Positions 18,960 to 26,813 of a stretch of DNA of 64,000 bases are shown piece after piece. Both the position numbers and the translations under genes were made by a program. Every line of letters begins with the position of its first letter. The stretch's first letter is position 1. The DNA comes from Tranquillimonas alkanivorans (lineage in GTDB: Bacteria > Pseudomonadota > Alphaproteobacteria > Rhodobacterales > Rhodobacteraceae): the NCBI RefSeq assembly GCF_900115595.1, contig NZ_FOXA01000006.1, forward strand, positions 62,001 to 126,000, written 5' to 3'. Below the pieces are notes generated by a model, which had not been told where the DNA came from, searched no databases, and was given only the letters and a program-made list of their open reading frames with translations.

Positions 18960-19281
18960 TTGCCGATGCTCACCCCGGTTCTCTACCGCCGCATCGGGGC
19001 GATGAACACGGGCCTTTCGACGATGCCGGAACAAGAGCCTACGGGCCGGCGTGTCGGAAGATACAGCGCACGCATCGCGAGTGCGCCAGAAAGCAGCCGG
19101 CGTACCGCACCGGCTCTTGCCGGGCAGAAAGGCCCGCCTTGGCCGGTCAGGCTCGTCCCGGCAATCAGCGTCTTTCCAAGCATGCGCGGCCCCATGACCC
19201 TCGTCCAAGGGCGACCGACAGGCGCTGCGCCTGGACCGGACGCGGCATTCTTCCGGCGTCGGTGCGCCGTGCCGACCAATG
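18960..19281. other. Intergenic region between exonuclease gene and MCE operon
   Basis: A 322-base stretch that should hold the end of the exonuclease transcript and the promoter of the MCE operon, both on the minus strand. Only weak 5-bp hairpins are visible, and no clear terminator, operator or gene. Confidence 0.45.
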
Positions 19282-20673
19282 TTACCCCTCCCCCACCAGC
19301 GCTTCCACGATGCGCTCGTGGCGGGTCATCTCGTCGATCAGGGCGCCGAGCGTGTTCAGGCCGCGCCCGTCGCAGACGGCGAGCAGGCGGATCAGGACCT
19401 GGGCGGTGGCGCGGGCGTCGCCGAGCGCGGTGTGGCGCTCCGCCTCGGGCAGCGTGACGCCAAGCCGCTCGGCGAGGGCGTCGAGCGTGTGCGCTTCGTG
19501 GCCGCCGAAGACGGCGGCCGAGATCAGCACCGTGTCGAGGACGGGCGGCTCGGGCGCCGCACCGGCGCGGCGCAGCATGGCCATGTCGAACGGCGCATTG
19601 TGGGCCACGGGGACCGAGCCGTCGGCGAAACGGCGGAAGGCCTGCGCCGCCTCTGCCGGGCCGGGAGAACCTGAGACCGCGGCGTCGGTGATGCCGTGCA
19701 CGCGGGACGACGCAGCCGGGATCTGGCGGCCGGGGTCGACCAGCGTCTCGAAGACCTCGCCCGGCACGATGCGGCCGCCGAGGACGCGGACGGCGCCGAT
19801 CTGCACGATGGCGTCCGTGTCCGGGTCGAGGCCCGTCGTCTCGGTATCGAACACCACGAAGCTGAGGTCGCGCAGCGGCGTGTCTCTTGAGGCGGCGCCG
19901 TCGCGCCCCTCCAGCAGGGCGAAGTCGTAGGTGAGGGGGCGTTCGGCCTCGGGCGCGAGCGGCTCGAGCATCAGCATGTAACCCGCCGCCTCGCCCATCA
20001 GGCGGATGTGTCCGGTGCAGACGCGGCCCGACACCGTCTCGGCCACGAGCGGCGCGCGGCGAAGCCCCTCGCGCCGCAGATCGGCAAGCGTGGACTCGAT
20101 GGGGCCGGGCCGCAGATACTCGAAGATCGAGGCGTTGAGCCTGACCGGCCCCTCCTGCCCCAGCAGGTCGGCCGACTGCCCGTCGTAGAGCACGAGCTTA
20201 TGGGTGGGCCCCACGATGCTGACGGCGACGGGCGTTCCGGTCAGGACGGCGGCCAGGCGGTCCTTCTCGGCGGCAAGCTCCGCGGTCCGCTCGGCCAGCG
20301 TCTCGGCCGCGTCGAAGGTCGAGCGGCCGAGCCTGTCGGCCACGGCGGCGGCGGCGGGGGCGAGGTCGTCCAGCCAATGCGCGTTTCCGAGATCGACAGG
20401 CGTGTCTGCTCCGCCGTGGGCGCGAGCGCGAAGCTGCGCGGCGAGGCGGATGACCGGCTTGGCCACGTTCTCGTCGAAGAGCAGCCAGATCGCCACGAGA
20501 ACGCCGAGCAGGCCAAGGCCCGCCACCACCCCGGCGGTGATGAACGGCGAAACGTCGGCCGACGCGGCCTGGCGATAGCCGAGGAACAAACCCGCGGCGA
20601 GCGCGGCCAAGCCGCCGGCGGCGGCGAGGGCGAAGAAGAACGCGACGCGCTGGCGAAGACCCGGCCGCCGCAT
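19282..20673 (-). CDS. Membrane-anchored 3'-5' exonuclease (DnaQ/epsilon-like) with sensor-like N-terminus
   Basis: About 463 residues. Two N-terminal spans (about 12-32 and 42-65) lead to a HAMP-like/linker helix and a PAS-like region, then a DEDDh exonuclease domain (about 290-450) with FDTETTGLD (both acidic ligands), HNAPFDMAML and HTALGDARA. The layout resembles a sensor whose output is a nuclease. Start ATG 20673 follows the upstream stop by one base; a longer in-frame start at 20739 would run into the neighbour. It is the last gene of the symporter cluster, a common association in proteobacteria, but its role there is unknown. Confidence 0.85.
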   Translation of the reverse strand: MRRPGLRQRVAFFFALAAAGGLAALAAGLFLGYRQAASADVSPFITAGVVAGLGLLGVLVAIWLLFDENVAKPVIRLAAQLRARAHGGADTPVDLGNAHWLDDLAPAAAAVADRLGRSTFDAAETLAERTAELAAEKDRLAAVLTGTPVAVSIVGPTHKLVLYDGQSADLLGQEGPVRLNASIFEYLRPGPIESTLADLRREGLRRAPLVAETVSGRVCTGHIRLMGEAAGYMLMLEPLAPEAERPLTYDFALLEGRDGAASRDTPLRDLSFVVFDTETTGLDPDTDAIVQIGAVRVLGGRIVPGEVFETLVDPGRQIPAASSRVHGITDAAVSGSPGPAEAAQAFRRFADGSVPVAHNAPFDMAMLRRAGAAPEPPVLDTVLISAAVFGGHEAHTLDALAERLGVTLPEAERHTALGDARATAQVLIRLLAVCDGRGLNTLGALIDEMTRHERIVEALVGEG

Positions 20674-20674
20674 G

Positions 20675-21196
20675 TCAGACCCCCGTGCAGGCGGCGGCAA
20701 GCAGCGGGTCGTCGGCGGGCGCCTGCATCCAGCCGGCACCCTCGATATGGCCGTCGGGGGCGATGCCCGCGCCCTCGACCAGCGGCGCGCGGCGGTTTCG
20801 GGTGCAGTCGAACGCGACCGGGACCTGCCGCAGCGGTGCCCAGCGGCCGAAGAAGTAGAGGTTCGCGATGCGCTCGCCGGGCCGGTCGGGGTTGGTTTGC
20901 ACGCTGGTCCGGTCGAGCGCGACGAAGCGATCGGTATAGGGTGCGAGGTAGGTCCAGGGGCGATAGATCGCCCGCTCCTCGACGGTGTCGGCTATGACGA
21001 GTCCCTCGGGCAGCGCGGCGACGGTGCGGCTGTACCACGTGTATTCCAGACTGATCGTGGCGGCGATCATTGCCAGCCCCGCCACGGCCGGCATCAGCCA
21101 GCGCGGCAGGCGCCCGCCCGTGGCGCGGTTCGCGGCGAAGACCACGAGCGCACCGCTGGCGCCCGCAAAGATCACGCCGAGAAGTTCCAGGAACAT
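20675..21196 (-). CDS. Conserved-looking hypothetical membrane protein
   Basis: A 173-residue protein with two N-terminal spans (about 3-22 and 35-52) and an extracytoplasmic C-terminal domain of about 115 residues with two cysteines (C128 and C171) that could form a disulfide. No domain is recognised. It is tightly packed between the DUF294/CBS protein and the exonuclease, one base from the latter, so it is probably a working part of the same cluster. Confidence 0.72.
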   Translation of the reverse strand: MFLELLGVIFAGASGALVVFAANRATGGRLPRWLMPAVAGLAMIAATISLEYTWYSRTVAALPEGLVIADTVEERAIYRPWTYLAPYTDRFVALDRTSVQTNPDRPGERIANLYFFGRWAPLRQVPVAFDCTRNRRAPLVEGAGIAPDGHIEGAGWMQAPADDPLLAAACTGV

Positions 21197-21232
21197 CCTC
21201 TTTCCTCCCCTGCCCGCGCCTCCCCGCGCGGG

Positions 21233-23059
21233 CTATCGCAGCATGCCCCGCCCCTGCATCAGCGCGGCCTGCATGGTCTTCACGACCACGAAGGCGTCGC
21301 GCAGGTGCGAGCGTTCGAAATCCGACAGTTCTGTCGGCTCCATGAAGTTGTCGGGCTTTTCGCCGCGCCGGATCTGGCGGGCCTGATGCTCGATCCGTGT
21401 CTGGGCGATGACGTCATAGGCATCGAGCAGGTCGCGCGCCCCGTGAATGCTGATCACGCCCGCCTCGCCCGCCGCCTGAAGCCGGGCGCGGGTGTTCACC
21501 GGTGTCAGGCGGCCCTGAAGCGCGTACATCCGGGAGAGGTCCACGACCGGGACGACCCCGTTCATCTTGAGGTCGATGTGATTGCGATGCTCGCCCGAGC
21601 GCAGGGTGGCGAAGCTGCGCAGCAGGCCCAGGGGCGGGACGTGCCCTACCGCGTTCGAGGCCATGTGCGCCGTGAAGATCGAGTTCCCGCTCGCCGCCTG
21701 CAACGTCTCCTCCTGCAGCGGCACGAAAAGGCGCTCGTCGCCGGCGATCACCCGCAGGTCGAACATGACCGAGGCGAGCATTTGAGCCTCTTTCGACGGA
21801 CGGGCGATCCATCCGCGGAAGTAGTCGGCCCAGGCCGCTGCGCGCTGTCGCCAGCGCGGGTTCGTCGCCATCATCTCGCCCGGGCAAAAGACGTAGCCGC
21901 CGGCGTCCAACCCGTGCGAGACGAAGCGCGCAAGGCCCGTGAACCACTCCATGTCATCGTCCGTGGCGGCATCCGAGACGATCAGCGCGTTGTCCTGGTC
22001 CGAGATGCCCGTCTGCTCCTGCCGGCCCTGGCTGCCGCAGGCGACCCAGGCGAAGGGAGCGGGTGCGGTGCCGTGCGCCTTCTCGTACAGGCGGATCAGG
22101 CGCCGCGTCGCGCCGTCGGCCATGTCGGTGATCAGCCGGGTGACGACCTCGTGCCGATTTCCGGCGGCGGTGAGCTGGACCAGCAACTCGGGGATTTGCG
22201 CCGTGACCCGCGCCAGCTCGTCGGACGACCCGGCGCGCGCCATGTCGCCCATGAGGCCCGCGGAGGTCGAGGCCAGGAAACGGGTCAGGTCGGTCTGCGT
22301 GACCATCCCCACCAGCCGCCCGCCATCCACGATCGGCAGGTGGCCCAGGTTGCGCTCCATCATTCGGTGCAGCACGTCCGAGCCGATGGCGACCGAGGGC
22401 AGCGTGATTGGGTCTTCGGTCATTATACGCATGACGGGGATGTCGGGCGGCAGGGCCTCGGCCAGCGCCTTGTTCACCATGTCGCGCAGCGTGAGGATGC
22501 CGCGCAGGTCGCCCTCCTCGGTCACGCAGAGAGACGATATGCGACGCTCGCGCATCAGGCGCGCGGCCTCGATGAGCGTCGTGTCGGGGGAACATGTCAC
22601 CGGGTCGGTCGCCATCAGGTCGGCGACGCGGGTCGAGGTCAGTTCCTCGGCTCGGGTGCGCGGCCGGTGGCCCAGCGGATTCGTGCGGTCGAAGAAGCGG
22701 CGGACGGGCGCGTGGTCGCGCATCAGGTCCGCGAAGAGGTCGGGCGGAAGGAGCAGCAGCTCGGTCGGCTCTTCGGCGCGGGCCGTGACGAGGGCGATGC
22801 CGTCGCGTAGCAGAGCGCGCTCGCCGAAACTGTTGCCGGGCCCAAGACGCGAGACGACGTCGCCGCGCGCGTCGGTGGTTGTAACGGCACCCGAGCGGAT
22901 GACGAAAAGACCGGGCTGCGGCGCGCCGACCTCGGAAAGCGTCTCGCCGGCGGAGGCCTCGACCGGCCGGGCCCCGGCGGAGATCCGGGCGCGGACCCCG
23001 TCGGACAGCCGGTCCCAAGGGGGCTGGCGCACGAGGAAGGCGTCGACGGTCTGGGGCAT
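21233..23059 (-). CDS. Cyclic-nucleotide-binding/CBS/DUF294 nucleotidyltransferase-like protein
   Basis: A 608-residue cytoplasmic signalling protein. Order: cNMP-binding fold (about 15-125; FVIRSGAV, LGPGNSFGERALL), two CBS motifs (about 150-275), DUF294 nucleotidyltransferase-like domain with GSQGRQEQTGISDQDNAL (about 325-345) and its C-terminal partner domain. The GS and DxD arrangement matches GlnD-type nucleotidyltransferases. ATG 23059 is chosen because sequence upstream in frame is only a shadow of the symporter. Encoded next to a DUF4212 symporter pair, where this family is usually found; a role in regulating transport or adenylylation is inferred. Confidence 0.88.
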   Translation of the reverse strand: MPQTVDAFLVRQPPWDRLSDGVRARISAGARPVEASAGETLSEVGAPQPGLFVIRSGAVTTTDARGDVVSRLGPGNSFGERALLRDGIALVTARAEEPTELLLLPPDLFADLMRDHAPVRRFFDRTNPLGHRPRTRAEELTSTRVADLMATDPVTCSPDTTLIEAARLMRERRISSLCVTEEGDLRGILTLRDMVNKALAEALPPDIPVMRIMTEDPITLPSVAIGSDVLHRMMERNLGHLPIVDGGRLVGMVTQTDLTRFLASTSAGLMGDMARAGSSDELARVTAQIPELLVQLTAAGNRHEVVTRLITDMADGATRRLIRLYEKAHGTAPAPFAWVACGSQGRQEQTGISDQDNALIVSDAATDDDMEWFTGLARFVSHGLDAGGYVFCPGEMMATNPRWRQRAAAWADYFRGWIARPSKEAQMLASVMFDLRVIAGDERLFVPLQEETLQAASGNSIFTAHMASNAVGHVPPLGLLRSFATLRSGEHRNHIDLKMNGVVPVVDLSRMYALQGRLTPVNTRARLQAAGEAGVISIHGARDLLDAYDVIAQTRIEHQARQIRRGEKPDNFMEPTELSDFERSHLRDAFVVVKTMQAALMQGRGMLR

Positions 23060-23154
23060 CGGGGGCTCCGGAGAAGATCGTCCCGCGCCCATGGTGAGCG
23101 CGGGACGTGGAGGTCGCAAGGGGCGGCGCGGGAGGTGCCCCGCCCCGTGCGGGA

Positions 23155-24939
23155 TCAGTGCGCCGCGGTCGCGGCCGCCGAGCCGCGCGGGATGCGCACG
23201 CTCTCGACGAGGTCCTGGATTTCCTGCGGCGGTTCCTGCGTCGACCGGCTGACCAGGATCGCGGTGGCGAAGTTGAGCGCCGCGCCCACCGCGCCGAACG
23301 AGGTCGACTTGATGGTGAAGAGCAGCGGATCCGCGTCGTCGAACGAGTTGGTGCCGGGGATGAAGAACCAGCCCTTGTGCAGGAAGATGTAGATCACCGT
23401 AACGATCAGGCCCACGAGCATCCCCGCCACGGCGCCGGTGTTGTTCACCCGCTTCGAGAAGATGCCCATCATCAGCGCCGGGAAGATCGACGCGGCGGCC
23501 AGGCCGAAGGCAAGCGCCACGGTCTGCGCCGCGAAGCCCGGCGGGTTGATGCCCAGGTAGGTGGCCACGGCGATGGCCGCCGCCATTGCGATCCGGGCGG
23601 TCAGCAGCTCGCCCTTCTCCGAGATGGAGGGCGCGATGCGGCCCTTCACCAGGTCGTGGCTGACGGCCGAGGAGATAGCGAGCAGAAGACCGGCGGCCGT
23701 AGAGAGCGCGGCGGCCAGACCGCCGGCGGCCACGAGGCCGATCACCCAGCCCGGCAGGTTGGCGATCTCCGGGTTGGCGAGAACGAGGATGTCGTTGTTG
23801 AAGTTCGTCAGTTCGTTCCCTTCCCAGCCCGCGGCTGCGGCGCGCTCCTGCATCGCGGGGGCGTTGTCGTTGTAATACTGGATCCGGCCGTCGTTGTTCT
23901 TGTCTTCCCAGCCCAGAAGGCCGGTCTGCTGCCACGTTGCCATCCAGTCGTACTCGGGGTCCTCTGCGATCGTCTCGACCGCAACCGCTTCGCCATCCGT
24001 GCCGTTGGGCCAGAACTGCTCGGTGATGTTGAGCCGCGCCATCGCACCCACGGCAGGAGCCGTTAGGTAAAGCAGCGCGATGAAGACCAGCGCCCAGCCA
24101 GCGGACCAGCGCGCGTCCGACACCTTCGGCACGGTGAAGAACCGCATGATGACGTGCGGCAGCCCGGCGGTACCGATCATCAGGCTGAGCGTGAACAGCG
24201 CCATGTTGAACGTGTCGCCGTGATGCTCGGTATAGGCGTTGAAGCCGAGGTCGGTGACGATCTGGTTGAGCTTCTCCAGCAGCGGCACGCCGGAGGCGGT
24301 ATCACTGAACAAACCCAGCGCCGGGACCGGGTTGCCGGTCAGTTGCAACGAGATGAAGATGGCCGGGATCGTGTAGGCCGAGATCAGCACGCAGTACTGC
24401 GCGACCTGCGTGTAGGTAACTCCCTTCATGCCGCCGAAGACGGCGTAGGCGAAGACAACGACCGCGCCGATCAGCAGACCGGTGGTGTTGTCGACCTCGA
24501 GGAAGCGACCGAAGGCCACGCCGACGCCGGTCATCTGGCCAATGACGTAGGTGATCGAGGCGACAAGCAGGCTGACGACGGCCACGAGCCGCGCGGTCGG
24601 CGAATAGAAACGGTCACCGATGAACTCGGGGACGGTGAACTTGCCGAACTTGCGCAGGTACGGCGCGAGCAGAAGCGCGAGCAGCACGTAGCCGCCGGTC
24701 CAGCCCATCAGGTAGGTCGAGTTGTCGTAGCCGGTGAAGGCGATCAGGCCGGCCATCGAGATGAACGAGGCCGCCGACATCCAGTCGGCCGCGGTGGCCA
24801 TGCCGTTGGTGACCGGGTGGATGCCCCGGCCCGCGGCATAGAATTCCGAGGTCGAGCCCGCGCGGGCCCAGACGGCGATCCCGATATAGAGCGCGAAAGA
24901 CGCGCCCACGAAGATCAGGTTGAGGGTGAACTGATCCAT
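23155..24939 (-). CDS. Sodium:solute symporter, VC_2705 family (acetate permease ActP-like)
   Basis: A 594-residue transporter of the solute:sodium symporter family with about 13 spans. Recognisable parts are the FYAAGRGIHPVTNGMATAADWMSAASFIS opening, the PEFIGDRFYS loop and GGMKGVTYTQVAQY. A polar insert of about 90 residues (about 315-405, with an EDKNNDGRIQYYND calcium-loop-like stretch) lies between spans. It works with the DUF4212 small subunit encoded 5 bases upstream. Acetate or another short carboxylate is the likely substrate, judged from family membership. Confidence 0.9.
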   Translation of the reverse strand: MDQFTLNLIFVGASFALYIGIAVWARAGSTSEFYAAGRGIHPVTNGMATAADWMSAASFISMAGLIAFTGYDNSTYLMGWTGGYVLLALLLAPYLRKFGKFTVPEFIGDRFYSPTARLVAVVSLLVASITYVIGQMTGVGVAFGRFLEVDNTTGLLIGAVVVFAYAVFGGMKGVTYTQVAQYCVLISAYTIPAIFISLQLTGNPVPALGLFSDTASGVPLLEKLNQIVTDLGFNAYTEHHGDTFNMALFTLSLMIGTAGLPHVIMRFFTVPKVSDARWSAGWALVFIALLYLTAPAVGAMARLNITEQFWPNGTDGEAVAVETIAEDPEYDWMATWQQTGLLGWEDKNNDGRIQYYNDNAPAMQERAAAAGWEGNELTNFNNDILVLANPEIANLPGWVIGLVAAGGLAAALSTAAGLLLAISSAVSHDLVKGRIAPSISEKGELLTARIAMAAAIAVATYLGINPPGFAAQTVALAFGLAAASIFPALMMGIFSKRVNNTGAVAGMLVGLIVTVIYIFLHKGWFFIPGTNSFDDADPLLFTIKSTSFGAVGAALNFATAILVSRSTQEPPQEIQDLVESVRIPRGSAAATAAH

Positions 24940-24944
24940 GGCGC

Positions 24945-25232
24945 TTACTCCTCGTCGACGCCGTATTGACGGTCGAGCTTGTTCATCCGCCAGGCGTAGA
25001 AAAAGATCAGCGCGAGGAAGACCAGGATCGACCCCTGCTGGGCGAACCAGAAGCCCAGATCGGTGCCGCCGACCTCGATCCACGACAGCAGCGGCCGCAG
25101 GAAGATGCCGAAGCCGAAGGACACGAGAGCCCAGATGACAAGACAGATGGTGATGATCCGCACGTTCGCGGACCAGTAGACCGTGTCCTCCTTCGACACG
25201 GCCTGGGACGGTTCTGTGGTATGATCCGACAT
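24945..25232 (-). CDS. DUF4212 domain protein, symporter small subunit
   Basis: A 95-residue protein with two spans (about 25-48 and 60-82), typical of the DUF4212 family that accompanies VC_2705-type sodium:solute symporters. Family marks are YWSANVR, the GIFLRP linker and LGFWFAQQGSI. It is translated just before the large subunit. Confidence 0.9.
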   Translation of the reverse strand: MSDHTTEPSQAVSKEDTVYWSANVRIITICLVIWALVSFGFGIFLRPLLSWIEVGGTDLGFWFAQQGSILVFLALIFFYAWRMNKLDRQYGVDEE

Positions 25233-25305
25233 CGCGGACTCCTCCCATCGGTTAGTGGTTCGCGGCGGCCCTCGTTTGTCCTCCGGCCGCCGGCCCGGGT
25301 CTCGC

Positions 25306-25995
25306 TCAGGCTTTCTCGTGCTGGCGGACGATGTCCGACAGGGCCTGAGCGATATCTTTGATCGCGCCCATCGCCGGCACGCTCATCAGCGTGCCCCGGG
25401 CGCGGTAATACTCGATCAGCGGCGCGGTCTCGGCGTGATAGGCCGCAAGCCGCGAGGCCACGGTTTCGGCCCTGTCGTCGGCGCGGCGCCTGAACTCGGT
25501 TCCGCCGCAGGCGTCGCAGGTGCCATCGACCGCCGGACGCTTGAAGATGTCGTGCCACCCTTCGCCGCAAGAGACGCAGGTGTAGCGGCCCGAGATCCGC
25601 TCCACCATCGCGGCGTCGTCGACTTCGAGGCTGACGACGGCCGAAACGGACTGGCCCCGGCGCGCCAGCAACTCGTCGAGCGCGGCGGCCTGCGCCGTGG
25701 TGCGGGGGAAGCCGTCGAGAATGACTCCCGCCGCCACGTCCGGCTTGTCGAGCCGGTCGTCGAGGATGGCGATGACGATCTCGTCCGAGACCAGCTCTCC
25801 CGCCTCCATCACAGCCTTTGCCGTGCGCCCGGCCTTGGTCCCCTCGGCCACGGCGGCGCGTAACAGGTCGCCGGTGGACAGCTGGACCAGTCCGAAGCTC
25901 TCCTGCAGCTTGCGCGCCTGGGTGCCCTTGCCGGCCCCCGGCGGTCCGAGAAGAATGAAGGCCGGGGCCTGCTGTGCGTAACCTCTGCCGTCCAT
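25306..25995 (-). CDS. adk: Adenylate kinase (long form, zinc-finger lid)
   Basis: A 229-residue adenylate kinase: P-loop GPPGAGKGT, AMP-site STGDLLRA and DGFPRT, and a long LID domain with paired CxxC motifs (CVSC and CDAC) expected to bind zinc. It interconverts ATP and AMP with two ADP. ATG 25995 with an upstream GGGGAG site is preferred to GTG 26004. Placed first in the DUF4212/symporter cluster rather than in a ribosomal-protein operon, so it is probably a second, dedicated copy that recycles AMP made by acyl-CoA synthetase during carboxylate use. That role is inferred. Confidence 0.9.
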   Translation of the reverse strand: MDGRGYAQQAPAFILLGPPGAGKGTQARKLQESFGLVQLSTGDLLRAAVAEGTKAGRTAKAVMEAGELVSDEIVIAILDDRLDKPDVAAGVILDGFPRTTAQAAALDELLARRGQSVSAVVSLEVDDAAMVERISGRYTCVSCGEGWHDIFKRPAVDGTCDACGGTEFRRRADDRAETVASRLAAYHAETAPLIEYYRARGTLMSVPAMGAIKDIAQALSDIVRQHEKA

Positions 25996-26014
25996 CGGCG
26001 TCACTCCCCATTCA

Positions 26015-26263
26015 TTAGGTTGTCGATCGGCACGCCGCCCACTGCCATGTCCGCAGGCCGCGAGGCGTCGCCGTGGCTCCGTTTGTCGTACTTGGAGATC
26101 CCGGGCAGGTTTCGGCGCATGATCTGCCGGCTGCGAAATCCCACGAGGCCAGCAACGCCGTCGCGATAATTCCGCGCCGGAGTCTCGGCATCGGGGTGGT
26201 TGCGCCCCCGACGTTCTGCGGCGGTGGAGAGACGGCGTTTTCGAACTTCGCTTCGCTGTTCAT
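26015..26263 (-). CDS. Small ORF of unknown function before adk, possibly frameshifted
   Basis: ATG 26263 has the strongest ribosome site in the area (GGAGGAGGAGG, 6 bases before the start) and opens an 82-codon frame ending at 26015. The protein has no recognised domain. The downstream half in another frame (about 26003-26165) ends with a plausible soluble tail (ISKYDKRSHGDASRP ... IDNLMNGE) that stops just before adk. A frameshift, programmed or mutational or from sequencing, could join the strong start to that tail. It may also be a short leader peptide. Confidence 0.35.
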   Translation of the reverse strand: MNSEAKFENAVSPPPQNVGGATTPMPRLRRGIIATALLASWDFAAGRSCAETCPGSPSTTNGATATPRGLRTWQWAACRSTT

Positions 26264-26365
26264 GGTGAACCTCCTCCTCCAGGATCCGGGGTGCGGCGGC
26301 TCTCCTCCGAAGCTGTCCGACACCGGCAGCACGACCCGGCGGACCGCGCTTCCCTGCGAGAAAGT

Positions 26366-26397
26366 GATACGTAAAATACGGGCAAAAAGATACGTAA
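26366..26397. promoter_or_regulatory. Two GATACGTAA sites, 23 bp apart
   Basis: GATACGTAA occurs at 26366-26374 and again at 26389-26397. Each contains the palindrome TACGTA, and the 23-bp spacing puts both on about the same face of the helix. They lie about 105-135 bp upstream of the strong-RBS small ORF and adk, where an activator would bind. Binding protein unknown; a NarL/FixJ-type regulator is a guess. Confidence 0.5.
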
Positions 26398-26730
26398 CCC
26401 CCCTACCCAGCTGCCCTTTTCTGTAAAAGCATTTTCGAAGTCTGCGCCGGCGCTGTAAATTTCCGCGACAACTTTGCCGAAGGGCATTGAAAGGAAACGC
26501 ATTCGGCTGCGCCCGACGCGCGCACCGCTTGTGTAACCACAGGACGTGCCGCCGGGTGTTAGCGCAAGCGCGTGGCGCGACTGCGTCGACTTGTCCTCGA
26601 TTGGCGGGGCTCCGGAAGCGGCGGCGCAGCCGGCGTTGCGGTCGGCGCAGGCTTCTGCCCGTCGAACGAGCCCGGCCGCGCCTGCTTCGTTACTCTCGAG
26701 GCGACGCTCTGATCCTTACACACCTGTCTC

Positions 26731-26755
26731 GCCGGCAGCCCTATGGCTTGCCGGC
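26731..26755 (-). terminator. Stem-loop downstream of the gamma-glutamyltransferase-like gene
   Basis: GCCGGCAGCC pairs with GGCTTGCCGGC (one bulged base) around a CTAT loop, about 60 bases past the stop at 26814. There is no T-run, so its terminator role is tentative. Confidence 0.4.
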
Positions 26756-26813
26756 GGACGCGAAGCCTCAGCTCCGCAGCGGCAGGCGCGTGATCCTGAA
26801 CCAGCCGCAGCGG

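Larger units (their letters stand above)
26264..26813. other. Long intergenic region, promoter of the adk/symporter cluster
   Basis: A 550-base gap. Its left part (26340-26400) is AT-rich for this genome and holds the TACGTA pair. Its right part is GC-rich, carries a hairpin downstream of the gamma-glutamyltransferase-like gene, and shows no gene I can support. Confidence 0.5.

Noticed and set aside
18983-19279. Minus-strand frame of 98 codons before the MCE operon
   Set aside because: No recognisable domain, no clear ribosome site and an arginine/proline-rich composition typical of non-coding GC-rich DNA.
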